From contig NZ_FREX01000001.1 of the NCBI RefSeq assembly GCF_900143565.1, positions 945,068-1,009,067 of the forward strand: a stretch of DNA of 64,000 nt. Reading direction: 5' to 3'. The notes beneath the pieces are model-generated. The model saw nothing but the letters and a program-made list of their open reading frames with translations. It was not told the origin of the DNA and made no database searches. The stretch is from Pseudovibrio sp. Alg231-02 (lineage in GTDB: Bacteria > Pseudomonadota > Alphaproteobacteria > Rhizobiales > Stappiaceae). The position numbers and the translations under genes were made by a program. How positions within the stretch are numbered: position 1 is the first letter of the stretch; the number at the start of each line of letters is the position of its first letter. Positions 17,347 to 25,986 of the stretch are shown here, piece by piece.

Positions 17347-17760
17347 ATGGTCAAGCCGAGTAATACATTACATGTACTCAGAAGCGAGCGGCATCCGCTC
17401 GTTTTGCTTGCTGGCGTTGCGATGCTGGCCCGAGTGCTGTTGCTTGTCCTGAGTTTTTCCAGCGCAGCTGTTGATCCTTCAGCCGCTGCGCTCATGCAGT
17501 TGTGTGCCCCTTCGGGCGGCTCACAGATTGCAAAGATTGAAGGCTCCACGCATACCGAAAATCCGCTGGGAATAGGCTGCGATTGCACGTTCATGTGCCC
17601 GCATACGTCCAAACAGGCGACTTATTTTTCGATAGAGCCCGAGAACTGGCAGAGTCCTACCCTTGTGGTTGCTGGTTCTCTCTCCCTTGATAGTGCTCTC
17701 GTAATTGACAGAAGCCTCCGTGGTCATAATTTCCTCATCCGAGCTCCTCCAGTCGCCTAG
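17347..17760 (+). CDS. Cys-rich membrane-anchored hypothetical, DUF2946-like, next to copper genes
   Basis: 137 residues. A hydrophobic segment (about 18-38) serves as signal or anchor, then a short export-side domain with C53, and C78, C80 and C84 in GCDCTFMCPH. The size, position and Cys/His cluster resemble DUF2946-type proteins found beside copper genes, but I cannot confirm the family. PCuAC and Sco genes follow on the same strand, so metal binding in the periplasm is a reasonable inference. Start ATG is preceded by AAGAAAGA. Confidence 0.6.
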   Translation: MVKPSNTLHVLRSERHPLVLLAGVAMLARVLLLVLSFSSAAVDPSAAALMQLCAPSGGSQIAKIEGSTHTENPLGIGCDCTFMCPHTSKQATYFSIEPENWQSPTLVVAGSLSLDSALVIDRSLRGHNFLIRAPPVA

Positions 17761-17836
17761 GTTTTCCCTTGATCAACAAAACCTGATTTGACTGATCTCA
17801 TCTGCCTGAGTTTACAGGTAGGGAGCTATTCCTTGG

Positions 17837-18319
17837 ATGATTATTATGAAAACACGTGCTCTTCTTGTTGCAGCAGCTCTTGTTGCATTCACCGGTTCTG
17901 CTGCTCTTGCGGACAGCATTCAACACGGTGATCTGACCATTAAAGATGCCTGGACACGCGCTACTCCACCAAAAGCAAAAGGTGGCGGGGCTTTCGTTTC
18001 TATCACCAACAATGGCAGCGAAGATGCGCGCCTGACAGGTGCAGTTTCCGGCTATGCCAAGCGCACTGAAATTCACGAAATGGCTGTGAATGATGGCATC
18101 ATGAAAATGCGTAAGCTGGACGATGGCGTAGTTATTCCTGCCGGCGAAACACTTGAGTTGAAGCCTGGCAGCTACCACGTCATGTTCATGGGCCTGAACC
18201 AAGCATTCAAAATGGGCGAAGAGCTCAAAGTTACTCTGGAATTCGAAAAAGCCGGTCCAGTTGAAGTAACATTCCCAGTTATGAAAATGGGTGCAAAATC
18301 CGGCAAAATGCACCACTAA
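17837..18319 (+). CDS. Periplasmic copper chaperone PCu(A)C
   Basis: 160 residues with a Sec signal peptide (cleavage after SAALA, near residue 28). The cupredoxin-like domain carries the copper motif: H and M in TEIHEMAVNDGIM, then the second pair in SYHVMFMGL. The His/Met-containing tail MKMGAKSGKMHH is also typical. PCuAC delivers Cu(I) to the CuA or CuB site of cytochrome oxidase together with Sco. The sco gene starts 30 bp downstream in the same direction, so they are likely one operon. Confidence 0.92.
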   Translation: MIIMKTRALLVAAALVAFTGSAALADSIQHGDLTIKDAWTRATPPKAKGGGAFVSITNNGSEDARLTGAVSGYAKRTEIHEMAVNDGIMKMRKLDDGVVIPAGETLELKPGSYHVMFMGLNQAFKMGEELKVTLEFEKAGPVEVTFPVMKMGAKSGKMHH

Positions 18320-18348
18320 CCAATTGAACTGTGCACGGGTGGATTAAG

Positions 18349-18954
18349 ATGAACGTTGCGAAAACAATTCGATATGGAGCGTGGGCTGCAGTCGCATTGC
18401 TCGTTGCCGCAGTTTCTGCTGTAACAGTAATGAAGTTTGTGAAAGAGGATGTCCCGCAGGCTGCTACTGTGCAGATCGGTGGCCCGTTTGAGCTGGTTGA
18501 TGGCAAGGGGCAAGTCTTTACAGACAAAAACCTTGATGGCAAACCAACTCTGATGTTCTTCGGCTTCACATACTGTCCTGATGTGTGCCCAACAACCCTC
18601 TCTGATATGCAGGGATGGATTGATAATCTGGGTCCGAAGGCAGATGACCTGAACTTCGTTTTCGTCAGCGTTGATCCTGAACGCGATACACCGGACGTTA
18701 TTGCAGATTATGTTGCTGCGTTTGGGTCTCACGTCGTTCCACTGACTGGCTCCGTCGACCAGGTTAAAAAAGTCGTTAAAGACTACCGCGTTTATGCGAG
18801 AAAAGTACCATTGGAAGACGGTGATTACACCATGGACCACACCGCAGCGGTTTATATGCTGAATGGTGACTTGGATTTCGTGGGAACCATCAGCTATCAA
18901 GAACCTGAAGAAACAGCGCTTCCAAAAATCAGAAAGTTGCTTGGTAGCTCATAA
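18349..18954 (+). CDS. SCO1/SenC/PrrC family thioredoxin-fold copper protein
   Basis: 201 residues: N-terminal membrane anchor (about 8-30), then a thioredoxin fold with the copper/thiol motif CPDVCPTTLSD and the distal His in MDHTAAVYML. It acts on the periplasmic side in cytochrome c oxidase CuA assembly, or as a thiol reductase. The start at 18349 (MNVAKTIRYG) is preferred over GTG 18331 because GGGTGGA lies about 7 bases upstream. Same operon as PCuAC. A terminator follows immediately. Confidence 0.93.
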   Translation: MNVAKTIRYGAWAAVALLVAAVSAVTVMKFVKEDVPQAATVQIGGPFELVDGKGQVFTDKNLDGKPTLMFFGFTYCPDVCPTTLSDMQGWIDNLGPKADDLNFVFVSVDPERDTPDVIADYVAAFGSHVVPLTGSVDQVKKVVKDYRVYARKVPLEDGDYTMDHTAAVYMLNGDLDFVGTISYQEPEETALPKIRKLLGSS

Positions 18955-18960
18955 AAGTTT

Positions 18961-18992
18961 AGGGTGTCTGAGAATTCAGGCACCCTTTTTTG
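18961..18992 (+). terminator. Terminator of the copper-chaperone operon
   Basis: 11-bp stem AGGGTGTCTGA/TCAGGCACCCT (one G-U pair), 4-base loop, seven T. Confidence 0.9.
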
Positions 18993-19001
18993 GATGAAGA
19001 T

Positions 19002-19148
19002 ATGAAAGATCATGCAGCTCTCTATGCTGGCACAGCTGCCGTTGGACTTCTGCTGATCGCAGCCACCGCATTCCTTTGGATGCGTTATGGCAATTTGCTT
19101 TTCTCAGACAAACTGTTAAATGCACTGGCTGGTTGCTTCGGCCTTTAG
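19002..19148 (+). CDS. Single-pass membrane miniprotein, 48 residues
   Basis: Open frame MKDHAALYAG...ALAGCFGL. A central hydrophobic stretch (about residues 9-26, GTAAVGLLLIAATAFLW) is followed by a basic residue, then a short amphipathic tail containing one Cys. It has the composition of a real membrane protein and lies between the sco terminator and tlyA. The ribosome site is weak (GGATGAAG). It may be translated from a transcript that escapes the sco terminator or starts within it, and it ends 34 bp before tlyA. Not recognised. Confidence 0.5.
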   Translation: MKDHAALYAGTAAVGLLLIAATAFLWMRYGNLLFSDKLLNALAGCFGL

Positions 19149-19182
19149 GCTAAGCTTGATCCATATTCCAGTCAGGTGACAT

Positions 19183-19917
19183 ATGCGGCTTGATCAATTC
19201 CTCGTCGAACATGGCTATTTTGAAACGCGTGCCCGTGCTCGTGATGCAATCTTGCGGAACACGGTCGTTATAGATGGTACGCCTGCAAAGAAGCCTTCGC
19301 AGAAGATCTCAGGCAAACCCAACATCACTGTCGATGATCCGGCCTCTGACTATGTATCCCGCGCCGCTTTGAAGCTCATCAAAGGCCTGGAGCATTTTGA
19401 GCTCGACCCTGCTGGTAAGGTTTGCCTCGATATTGGCGCCTCGACAGGAGGCTTCACGCAGGTTCTGCTGGAGCATGATGCTCAGATCGTTCATGCCATT
19501 GATGTTGGGCATGATCAGCTGGCAGATAAGATCTCCAACAACCCACGCGTTGTCCGTAAAGACGGCCTGAATGCCCGTGAGCTGACGCTTGAGCATCTTG
19601 AAAGCCAGCATCCGGCATTTTTGGTTTCCGACGTGAGCTTTATCTCTCTGAAGCTTGCCCTCCCACCAGCTCTTGAGCTGGCTGCTGATGGTGCCTTAGG
19701 GGTCTTCCTCGTCAAGCCACAGTTTGAAGCTGGGCGTGAGCGGATTGGGAAAGGTGGTCTTGTTGCACCAGAGATTGCGGAACAGATCTCTGTAGAGCTG
19801 CAAGAGTGGATGAATACACAGCCGGGCTGGTCCGTGCTTGGTATTACTTCCTCCCCGATCAAGGGTGGTGATGGAAATGCAGAGTACCTGATGGCCTGCC
19901 ATAAAACGCAATTATAG
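19183..19917 (+). CDS. tlyA: TlyA family rRNA 2'-O-methyltransferase / hemolysin-like
   Basis: 244 residues. An N-terminal S4 RNA-binding domain (MRLDQFLVEHGYFETRARAR) is joined to an FtsJ-like Rossmann methyltransferase with CLDIGASTGGFTQ (SAM binding), IDVGHDQL and SDVSFISLKLALP. K-D-K-E-type catalytic residues are seen in SRAALKL, SDVSF and VKPQFEAGR. TlyA methylates ribosomal RNA (C1409/C1920 in mycobacteria). dxs and a TrmA-type methyltransferase nearby match the conserved alphaproteobacterial order. Confidence 0.93.
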   Translation: MRLDQFLVEHGYFETRARARDAILRNTVVIDGTPAKKPSQKISGKPNITVDDPASDYVSRAALKLIKGLEHFELDPAGKVCLDIGASTGGFTQVLLEHDAQIVHAIDVGHDQLADKISNNPRVVRKDGLNARELTLEHLESQHPAFLVSDVSFISLKLALPPALELAADGALGVFLVKPQFEAGRERIGKGGLVAPEIAEQISVELQEWMNTQPGWSVLGITSSPIKGGDGNAEYLMACHKTQL

Positions 19918-19924
19918 TTTTCGT

Positions 19925-19969
19925 GAACACCTTCTCCCGAGGCACAGAGGTGCTCGGGAGAAGGTGTTC
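19925..19969. terminator. Long-stem hairpin between convergent tlyA and chemoreceptor genes
   Basis: Perfect 17-bp stem (19925-19941 with 19953-19969) and an 11-base loop. The tail is CTGTGTGCTTTT on plus and lacks T on minus. It probably ends tlyA and may block transcription from both sides. Confidence 0.75.
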
Positions 19970-19984
19970 CTGTGTGCTTTTAAG

Positions 19985-22051
19985 TTATGTGCGTAGCTGA
20001 GACACGAAGCCTTCCACGCGATCTTTGAGTTCATCTGCTAGATCCGTGAGATCCACAGACGCCTTTTTCACACTCAAAGCAGAGTTGCTGGTGTCTTCAG
20101 CCGCTTTGCCAATGTCATTCACGCTGGCAAAAACCTCTTTGGTCCCATTGGATGCAAGCTCAGCGCTGCGGGCAATTTCACTGGTTGCCACGCCTTGCTC
20201 TTCAACTGCAGCGGCAATATTGGATGCCACTTCATCTAGCTCGCTGATGGTTTTGGAGATCCCTGCGATCTCATCAACAGCTCCCTGCGTTGCTTCCTGA
20301 ACGCCGCTGATCTGTTCAGCAATGCTTTGGGTTGCCCGCCCTGTTTGATTGGCCAGATCCTTCACTTCATTGGCAACAACGGCAAACCCTTTGCCAGATT
20401 CCCCTGCTCGGGCCGCTTCGATGGTTGCATTCAAGGCGAGAAGGTTGGTCTGATCGGCAATCGCATTGATGATGTCAATCACTTCGCCAATTTTCAGCAC
20501 GGCCTCGGAAAGACCACGCACGGTGATGTTGGTTTGTTCAGACTTAGAGACAGCCACCGCAACCGTTCTTGAGGCCAGGTCGACCTGCATCCCAATTTCG
20601 CGAATGGATGCTGTCAGCTCCTCCGCAGCAGAACTCACGGTTTGTACGTTAACAGAGGTCGCCTCAGCTGCATTTGCCCCCGCCTGGGCACGCGACTGTG
20701 CTCTTGAGGCAGCTGGCTCCAGCACCTCTGCATGTGACTTCATGCCTGTGGCAGCAGATGAAACAGTTTGAACAACGCTGCCTACACTCTTTTCAAAATC
20801 AGAGACAATCTTCGTGCGTGTCGCCTTTTCTTCAGCTATGCGCTTGCTTTCCTGCTCTCTCTTGTCTGCCTCCATCTCCTTGACTTTGATGGCGTTGTCT
20901 TTGAACACACGCACCGCTGTGATCATGTCAGAGATCTCATCTTTCTGGCGGCGCTCCGAGATATCAACCTGCAGATTTCCTGATGCCAATTCCCCCATTA
21001 CCCGGGTCAGAGAAGAAATTGGCTTGCTCAACGAACTGGCAAATATCCATGCGCCCAGAGCTGCAAGGAGCGCGAGTACAACGCCCAAGACAGAGACAAG
21101 TGAGAACATCTGATTAGATGCCTCAAGGATTTTGCTGCGTGGGATGGTTATGACCAGCAGCCATGGCTCTTCGGTTTTTGCGATGCTGATTGGAACACCC
21201 ACTTGTAGCATTTCAACATCACCGACTTGCGTGTTGGTTAGAATGCGCGTTTTTCCAGAGGTTAACGGCTCAAGAATTGCTTTTGAAAACCCAGCGCTAC
21301 CTGCAGCTTTGGACACAAGCAGACTGTCTGGATTGGAAACAATTGTTCCGGAAGAGCTGATCAGCGTGAGGTAGCCTTCCTCATAAGGATGCATTCCATT
21401 CAGCCGCTCCTGAATGTCAGAAAGAGCAATATCGACACCAGCAACACCGTCTCTGGCTCCAAAGCCATCCACTGGCACAACAAGAGACGTGATTAGGGTA
21501 TCGACGCCGCCAACAGAATAGATGTAGGGCTCGAGGATGATCTCATCGCCACTTCTTTGAGCAAGCAAGTAGTAGTCACCTGCACCATCTTTTTCATAAT
21601 CGACGAGTGCTTCCCGGCCTATCTGTCCACCTGAGCGGAACCAATATGGGATAAATCGTCCAGTCTGGTCATGAAACGGCTTGTTGGCCCAGTCCTGATC
21701 CTTGCCATCAAACGCATCAGGTTCCCAAGCGGCCCAGCTGCCAATCAGCTGCTCGTTGCTCTGAAGGACACCTTTGAGGATCTCAGCTGAAGCTGCGCGA
21801 TTGGCGTCCCCGCTTTTTCTGAGTGCGTCCAATGCATTGGCTGTATTGCGCGCAACAGCAAAAGATTGATCCAGTTCAGCTTTAACGACGGCTGCACTTT
21901 CCTTGGCAATTTCGTTTGAGAGCCTGATTGCTTGTTCTTCGATAACTCCTGCCCCAATGAACAAGACAGACCCCGATGAGGCAACCATCGACACCAGTGC
22001 AATCACGACAACCCAAAATGTCAATTTCCCTTTTAATTTTAAAGACGGCAT
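19985..22051 (-). CDS. Methyl-accepting chemotaxis protein with dCache sensor
   Basis: 688-residue chemoreceptor. Membrane helix 1 is about residues 9-31. A periplasmic double-Cache domain of about 270 residues contains [16 protein letters not shown] and similar. Membrane helix 2 is about 307-331, with HAMP about 332-385. The long cytoplasmic signalling hairpin has its tip around [20 protein letters not shown], which binds CheA/CheW. dCache domains usually bind amino acids, amines or organic acids; the ligand here is unknown. No CheR-tethering pentapeptide is at the C-terminus. AGGAG precedes the ATG. The upstream 350 bp are AT-rich with no gene. Confidence 0.93.
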   Translation of the reverse strand: MPSLKLKGKLTFWVVVIALVSMVASSGSVLFIGAGVIEEQAIRLSNEIAKESAAVVKAELDQSFAVARNTANALDALRKSGDANRAASAEILKGVLQSNEQLIGSWAAWEPDAFDGKDQDWANKPFHDQTGRFIPYWFRSGGQIGREALVDYEKDGAGDYYLLAQRSGDEIILEPYIYSVGGVDTLITSLVVPVDGFGARDGVAGVDIALSDIQERLNGMHPYEEGYLTLISSSGTIVSNPDSLLVSKAAGSAGFSKAILEPLTSGKTRILTNTQVGDVEMLQVGVPISIAKTEEPWLLVITIPRSKILEASNQMFSLVSVLGVVLALLAALGAWIFASSLSKPISSLTRVMGELASGNLQVDISERRQKDEISDMITAVRVFKDNAIKVKEMEADKREQESKRIAEEKATRTKIVSDFEKSVGSVVQTVSSAATGMKSHAEVLEPAASRAQSRAQAGANAAEATSVNVQTVSSAAEELTASIREIGMQVDLASRTVAVAVSKSEQTNITVRGLSEAVLKIGEVIDIINAIADQTNLLALNATIEAARAGESGKGFAVVANEVKDLANQTGRATQSIAEQISGVQEATQGAVDEIAGISKTISELDEVASNIAAAVEEQGVATSEIARSAELASNGTKEVFASVNDIGKAAEDTSNSALSVKKASVDLTDLADELKDRVEGFVSQLRT

Positions 22052-22407
22052 TGAAAACTCCTACAGAACATCGCCGATTTTTTTGGGAAAGTTGCAGCCA
22101 TAGAATGTATCACCATACGCATGCAACCCGCATATTCCGTTGGGAAATCGATCAAATAGACAAACAAAAAGTTTATTTCAGAGAACATTTTAAATAGATC
22201 GGCAAAATCTATTCAGAAACTCAGTATAAAGTGTCGCACAGCACACCTATACAGTAATTTTCCACATTACCTTTGCGTCACAGACGATGGCTTCCCCTAG
22301 ATCAAATCGAAGACTAAACATCGCTGCTCAATCACGCTCCAACGGAATGCCAAACTTCGCGACATCAAGCATTGCATGTATCGGAGCGGCGCTGTAAACG
22401 CAGTGCC

Positions 22408-23673
22408 ATGTCTAAGAAGCCTGAAGCCACTGTAGAAACCCTCCGTATTGCACGCCTTGCCCATAAGGGTGATGGTGTTGCTGAGACCGATGCCGGACAG
22501 ATCTTTGTTCCCTATACACTGGAGGGCGAGCTTGTCAGCGCCCAGGTGCAAGGCGCACGTGCGGAACTTAACGAGATCATCGAGCCGAGCCCGCATCGCA
22601 TTGCGTCCGTATGCAAGCATTTCAGTACATGTGGCGGCTGCTCTTTGCAGCATATGGATGAGGCTTCCTACAAGGACTTCAAGCGCCAACAAGTGGTTGA
22701 CGCTCTGGCCTCCCGTGGCATCGAAACGCCAGTGGAAGATGTCGTGGTTTGCGGCAAGGGCAGTCGCCGCCGTGCAGTCTTTGCAGCTGTGAAGGCAAGC
22801 CATAAAGTGCTGTTTGGCTATCACACAGCCAAATCCAACCGCCTTGTCGACATTGAAGAATGCCCAGTGATTGCGCCTGAGCTCATGAAGGCTGTACCAG
22901 GACTTCGCAAGCTTGCTGGTGAAATTCTGCCGCGTAAGGGCGAACTGAAGTTCACCGTGACGACAACACAGAGCGGCCTTGATGTTGCTATTGGTGGGTT
23001 GGGCAAAAACAAAGACAAGCATTACCTTGAACTCTCACAGGCTGCTGTTCAAAATAACTTTGCACGCCTGACTGTCGATGGTGAAACAATTATCGAAATC
23101 CGCCCTCCCCTGCTGGATATGAGTGGTGCGGCTGTTCCAATTCCGTCAGGCGGGTTTATTCAGGCAGCCTTGAGCGCCGAAAAAACCATGGGTGATCTTC
23201 TTTCAGAAGGTCTGAGTGGTTGCAAACGCGTGGCTGACTTGTTCTGCGGTGCGGGTACTCTGACTTTCAAGATCGGGCAGTTTGCCAATGTGCATGCGGT
23301 GGAAGGTGAAGCAACTTCACTGAAAGCGCTTGATCTTGGGCTGCGCCGTGCCAAGGGCCTTAAGAAGGTTACGACTGAACGCCGGGATCTGTTCCGCCGA
23401 CCAATTGTTGCTAAAGAGCTCGATAACTTCGGCAAGGGGTTTGATGGCGTGGTGTTTGATCCACCGCGTGCTGGTGCGCTTGCCCAGGCACAGGAACTTG
23501 CGAAGTCTCCAGTCAAGAAGATCGTTGCTGTTTCGTGTAGCCCTGCCAGTTTTGCTCGTGACATTCGAGAGCTGCTGGACGGTGGCTATCAGATCAAGCG
23601 CGTAGTACCGATTGATCAGTTCCTCTATTCCCCTCATGTTGAAGTGGTTGCCTTGCTGGAGCGCGGCGCATAA
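22408..23673 (+). CDS. TrmA/RlmD-type RNA (uracil-5-)-methyltransferase with Fe-S motif
   Basis: 421 residues. TRAM-like N-terminus (LRIARLAHKGDGVAET), four-cysteine iron-sulfur ligand set (CKHFSTCGGCSLQHMD plus a later Cys in EECPV), SAM-binding FCGAGTLTF and the catalytic FDPPRAGA with SCSPASFARD carrying the nucleophilic Cys. In alphaproteobacteria this protein next to dxs and tlyA is usually called class I SAM-dependent RNA methyltransferase; m5U formation in 23S rRNA or tRNA is expected. The start at 22408 gives the usual N-terminus; the frame is open 12 codons further up. Confidence 0.88.
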   Translation: MSKKPEATVETLRIARLAHKGDGVAETDAGQIFVPYTLEGELVSAQVQGARAELNEIIEPSPHRIASVCKHFSTCGGCSLQHMDEASYKDFKRQQVVDALASRGIETPVEDVVVCGKGSRRRAVFAAVKASHKVLFGYHTAKSNRLVDIEECPVIAPELMKAVPGLRKLAGEILPRKGELKFTVTTTQSGLDVAIGGLGKNKDKHYLELSQAAVQNNFARLTVDGETIIEIRPPLLDMSGAAVPIPSGGFIQAALSAEKTMGDLLSEGLSGCKRVADLFCGAGTLTFKIGQFANVHAVEGEATSLKALDLGLRRAKGLKKVTTERRDLFRRPIVAKELDNFGKGFDGVVFDPPRAGALAQAQELAKSPVKKIVAVSCSPASFARDIRELLDGGYQIKRVVPIDQFLYSPHVEVVALLERGA

Positions 23674-23813
23674 GCGGTAATTATGCAGGCGACAAGTTGC
23701 GAGTAATTTGCAGTCTTCCCTGAATTTTCAATATTTGCCCTAAGTTTGGAAGCCCGTGTTACGTAAGTTTCACGAGTACTGAATATACTCTCACCTGTTG
23801 TTAACGCGAACAG

Positions 23814-24149
23814 GTGGCCGAGCTATTGATCAAGGGCCTTTCGGTTTTTGCAGCTATCATTTGCATTGTGCTGGGCCTGCTGACGGTCTGGACGCCTATT
23901 CCTACCGGCGTACCGCTGCTGGCGCTGGGGACGGTTCTGCTGATCGCTACAAGCCGCAGGTTTGCCAAGTTCGTGCGGCGGCATCGGAAAAATTTTGTTT
24001 GGCTCAATCAGGCTCTGCATTGGATTGAGGTGCGTTCCAGCGGGCGGTTTAAGAAGATCATCAGACGAACGCGTCCACGCTATTTCAGGAAGCGTCAGGG
24101 TAAAGGTCAGCCTTCGCCTAAAGATAACAATACTAAGTCCGCTGCATAA
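23814..24149 (+). CDS. Small membrane protein, PGPGW-like
   Basis: 111 residues starting at GTG. Two hydrophobic stretches (about 8-25 and 31-46) are separated by TPIPTGVPLLALGT, similar to the PGPGW putative transmembrane family, followed by a strongly basic cytoplasmic tail (RRFAKFVRRHRK, FKKIIRRTRPRYFRKR). The basic tail suggests contact with nucleic acid or acidic lipid, but no role is established. Overlap of the ribosome site with the start is poor, so the start is uncertain. Confidence 0.62.
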   Translation: MAELLIKGLSVFAAIICIVLGLLTVWTPIPTGVPLLALGTVLLIATSRRFAKFVRRHRKNFVWLNQALHWIEVRSSGRFKKIIRRTRPRYFRKRQGKGQPSPKDNNTKSAA

Positions 24150-24202
24150 TTTCCCAGAGCAAGCAAATCAGATAGGATCTTTTCCAATTACAGGAGAAGT
24201 AT

Positions 24203-24493
24203 ATGCCGGCTTACGTCATTGTTGATACAAAAATTGAAGATCCTGTCGCCTATGAAGATTACAAGGCTCAGGCTCGTCCTATTGCAGAGAGCTATGGCGG
24301 CGTTTACAGAGCGCGTGGCGGTGATATGGATGTGGTCGAGAGTGACTTATGGACACCACGCCGTCTCGTCATCGTGGAATTTCCAAGCATGGAAAAGGCA
24401 CAGGCGTTTTTGAACTGCCCTGAATATGCACCTGTCGCCAAAATCCGTCATGGTGCAGCTAAGTGTAGCCTGACAATTATCGATGGGGTGTAA
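24203..24493 (+). CDS. DUF1330 family protein
   Basis: 96-residue ferredoxin-like alpha/beta barrel protein with the DUF1330 pattern: PAYVIVDTKIEDPVAYEDY, ARGGDMDVVE, RLVIVEFPSMEKAQAF. It is a dimeric small-domain family related to antibiotic-biosynthesis monooxygenases and stress proteins, without a known reaction. AGGAG lies 7 bases upstream of the ATG. Convergent with the methyltransferase gene that follows after 12 bp. Confidence 0.9.
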   Translation: MPAYVIVDTKIEDPVAYEDYKAQARPIAESYGGVYRARGGDMDVVESDLWTPRRLVIVEFPSMEKAQAFLNCPEYAPVAKIRHGAAKCSLTIIDGV

Positions 24494-24505
24494 GTTCTGG
24501 GAGCA

Positions 24506-25243
24506 TTAGGTGCTCAGGCCGCCACTGACGATAATGAAAGGTGCGGCATCATTCAGGTTGAGTGCTGACCAATCTCCATAGGAGGCTGTTGCCCGCAGGC
24601 CGACGGCTTCCAACAGGTCGCGGATATGATCGCGATGCACGAAGCGGCGCATGTTGTTTCTGGAGTAATGCTGGCCGTCGCTGTCGTAGTGGGTCTGCAT
24701 GGACACGAGACCGTTTTTGTCTGGCCCTGCTGTGTCCTGCCACAGCGATACTCTTTGCCCTTCAACCGAGCGCACCAAAAGCGGTTTGCCTTTTTGACCC
24801 CACTTCTCCCATGGGCGCGCTTTCGGGTTTTCCATGCCGAATGCGAATTTGCCATTTGGTTTGAGGTGAGCAGCGATGGTTTGGAGGACGAGGATCTGGT
24901 CCGTGTTGGTTGCGAAGGCCTGGAAAGCATTGCCAGTGATGATGATGCGGTCGAATTTCTGATTGAGATGCACCGTACGGGCATCTGCCTCCAACCACGT
25001 TACTGTCTCTGATCGTTTAACAGCTTGCGCAATTTTCTTCGGATTTCGGTCAACACCAACAGTGTTTACACCTTGTTTGGAAAGCGCGTTGGACAGCGCA
25101 CCTGTGCCGCATGCAATTTGCAAAACGCTTCCACCCGGCGTGCAAGCGAAGTTGAAAAGATAGTCATCATCTGCCCCCCAATCTTTATCCAGACTGGTAA
25201 AGCTGCATGTGTTTCCCTTTGTCTCCGTGCGGTTCAGCTGCAT
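24506..25243 (-). CDS. Class I SAM-dependent methyltransferase
   Basis: 245 residues. The Rossmann motif I is LQIACGTGALSNAL, motif II is VGVDRNP, an acidic loop WLEADART follows, then FDRIIITGNAF (motif IV). The C-terminal part GLRATASYGDW resembles small-molecule methyltransferases of the Methyltransf_25 type. Substrate unknown. The start at 25243 has GGAAGG 8 bases upstream; the frame extends to 25333 without a ribosome site. No conserved partner next to it. Confidence 0.82.
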   Translation of the reverse strand: MQLNRTETKGNTCSFTSLDKDWGADDDYLFNFACTPGGSVLQIACGTGALSNALSKQGVNTVGVDRNPKKIAQAVKRSETVTWLEADARTVHLNQKFDRIIITGNAFQAFATNTDQILVLQTIAAHLKPNGKFAFGMENPKARPWEKWGQKGKPLLVRSVEGQRVSLWQDTAGPDKNGLVSMQTHYDSDGQHYSRNNMRRFVHRDHIRDLLEAVGLRATASYGDWSALNLNDAAPFIIVSGGLST

Positions 25244-25398
25244 GATAATTGCCTTCCGGGTGCTGTCCTTCCTAATAAAAGTTAGGTTAAGAGTGTTAAC
25301 GTCTTGTAACAGGATAAGCGGATTTGCGGCCAAACAAAGAATTCTGAGGTATTTAATCTGCCCAATGATTGTTTATAGATCAGTGTTGCAGAGAAACA

Positions 25399-25947
25399 TC
25401 ATTGGCCCCGCCAGAACTGTCTAGTTCTTTGCAAGAGGATCTCAGGGTCACACGCAAGGAGATGTAAATCCACTTCAAGTACTGGTGCGTTCGACTTGGC
25501 TTGCTTCAAGCGCCAGTTCTTTCTCATGGCCCGTCGCGGCATAGACTGGGGCTCTCGCTTTACGAGGCAGTCATCAATCGGGTCTTTGAGTTTGATGTGC
25601 AGCTGGTTGAATTCCATGGTGCGGACAGCTGTTTTGTAAAGGGAAAGCTCAGCAATTGCTGACCAGCGCAGAACGCCAAGCCTTTCCAGATAGAGCCCGG
25701 TCTCATTGGCTGCGATTTGAGGCCGTTTATCGACGAAAGGGTAATGCCAGTGAACGCTGAGAAAAACGGGTAGTGATGCCAATGCAGGGATCAGTGAACC
25801 ACTTACAATGCCCGTACCAAGAAGAGCTGCCCCGAGCAGCAGACTGCCGTAGACAACGGGCTCGCCCGTCCCTTTTCGATAGCCCAGTGTGAATGGTTCA
25901 GCCGAGCTTTGCTCTTCCTGCCATGGATCAAGATCAAACTGAGACAT
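25399..25947 (-). CDS. Hypothetical membrane protein with PH-like soluble part
   Basis: 182 residues. Two adjacent membrane helices (about 33-50 and 52-68) are followed by a soluble domain with NETGLYLERLGVLRWSAIAELSLY, which looks like the first strands of a bacterial PH-like domain, and a basic helical end. I do not recognise the family with certainty. It starts 40 bp after ribB on the same strand and is probably cotranscribed with it. The GGCGGGGG before ATG 25947 decides the start. Confidence 0.6.
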   Translation of the reverse strand: MSQFDLDPWQEEQSSAEPFTLGYRKGTGEPVVYGSLLLGAALLGTGIVSGSLIPALASLPVFLSVHWHYPFVDKRPQIAANETGLYLERLGVLRWSAIAELSLYKTAVRTMEFNQLHIKLKDPIDDCLVKREPQSMPRRAMRKNWRLKQAKSNAPVLEVDLHLLACDPEILLQRTRQFWRGQ

Positions 25948-25986
25948 GCCCCCGCCACTTTCCATATTGCGCCGGGGGCCTGTTGA

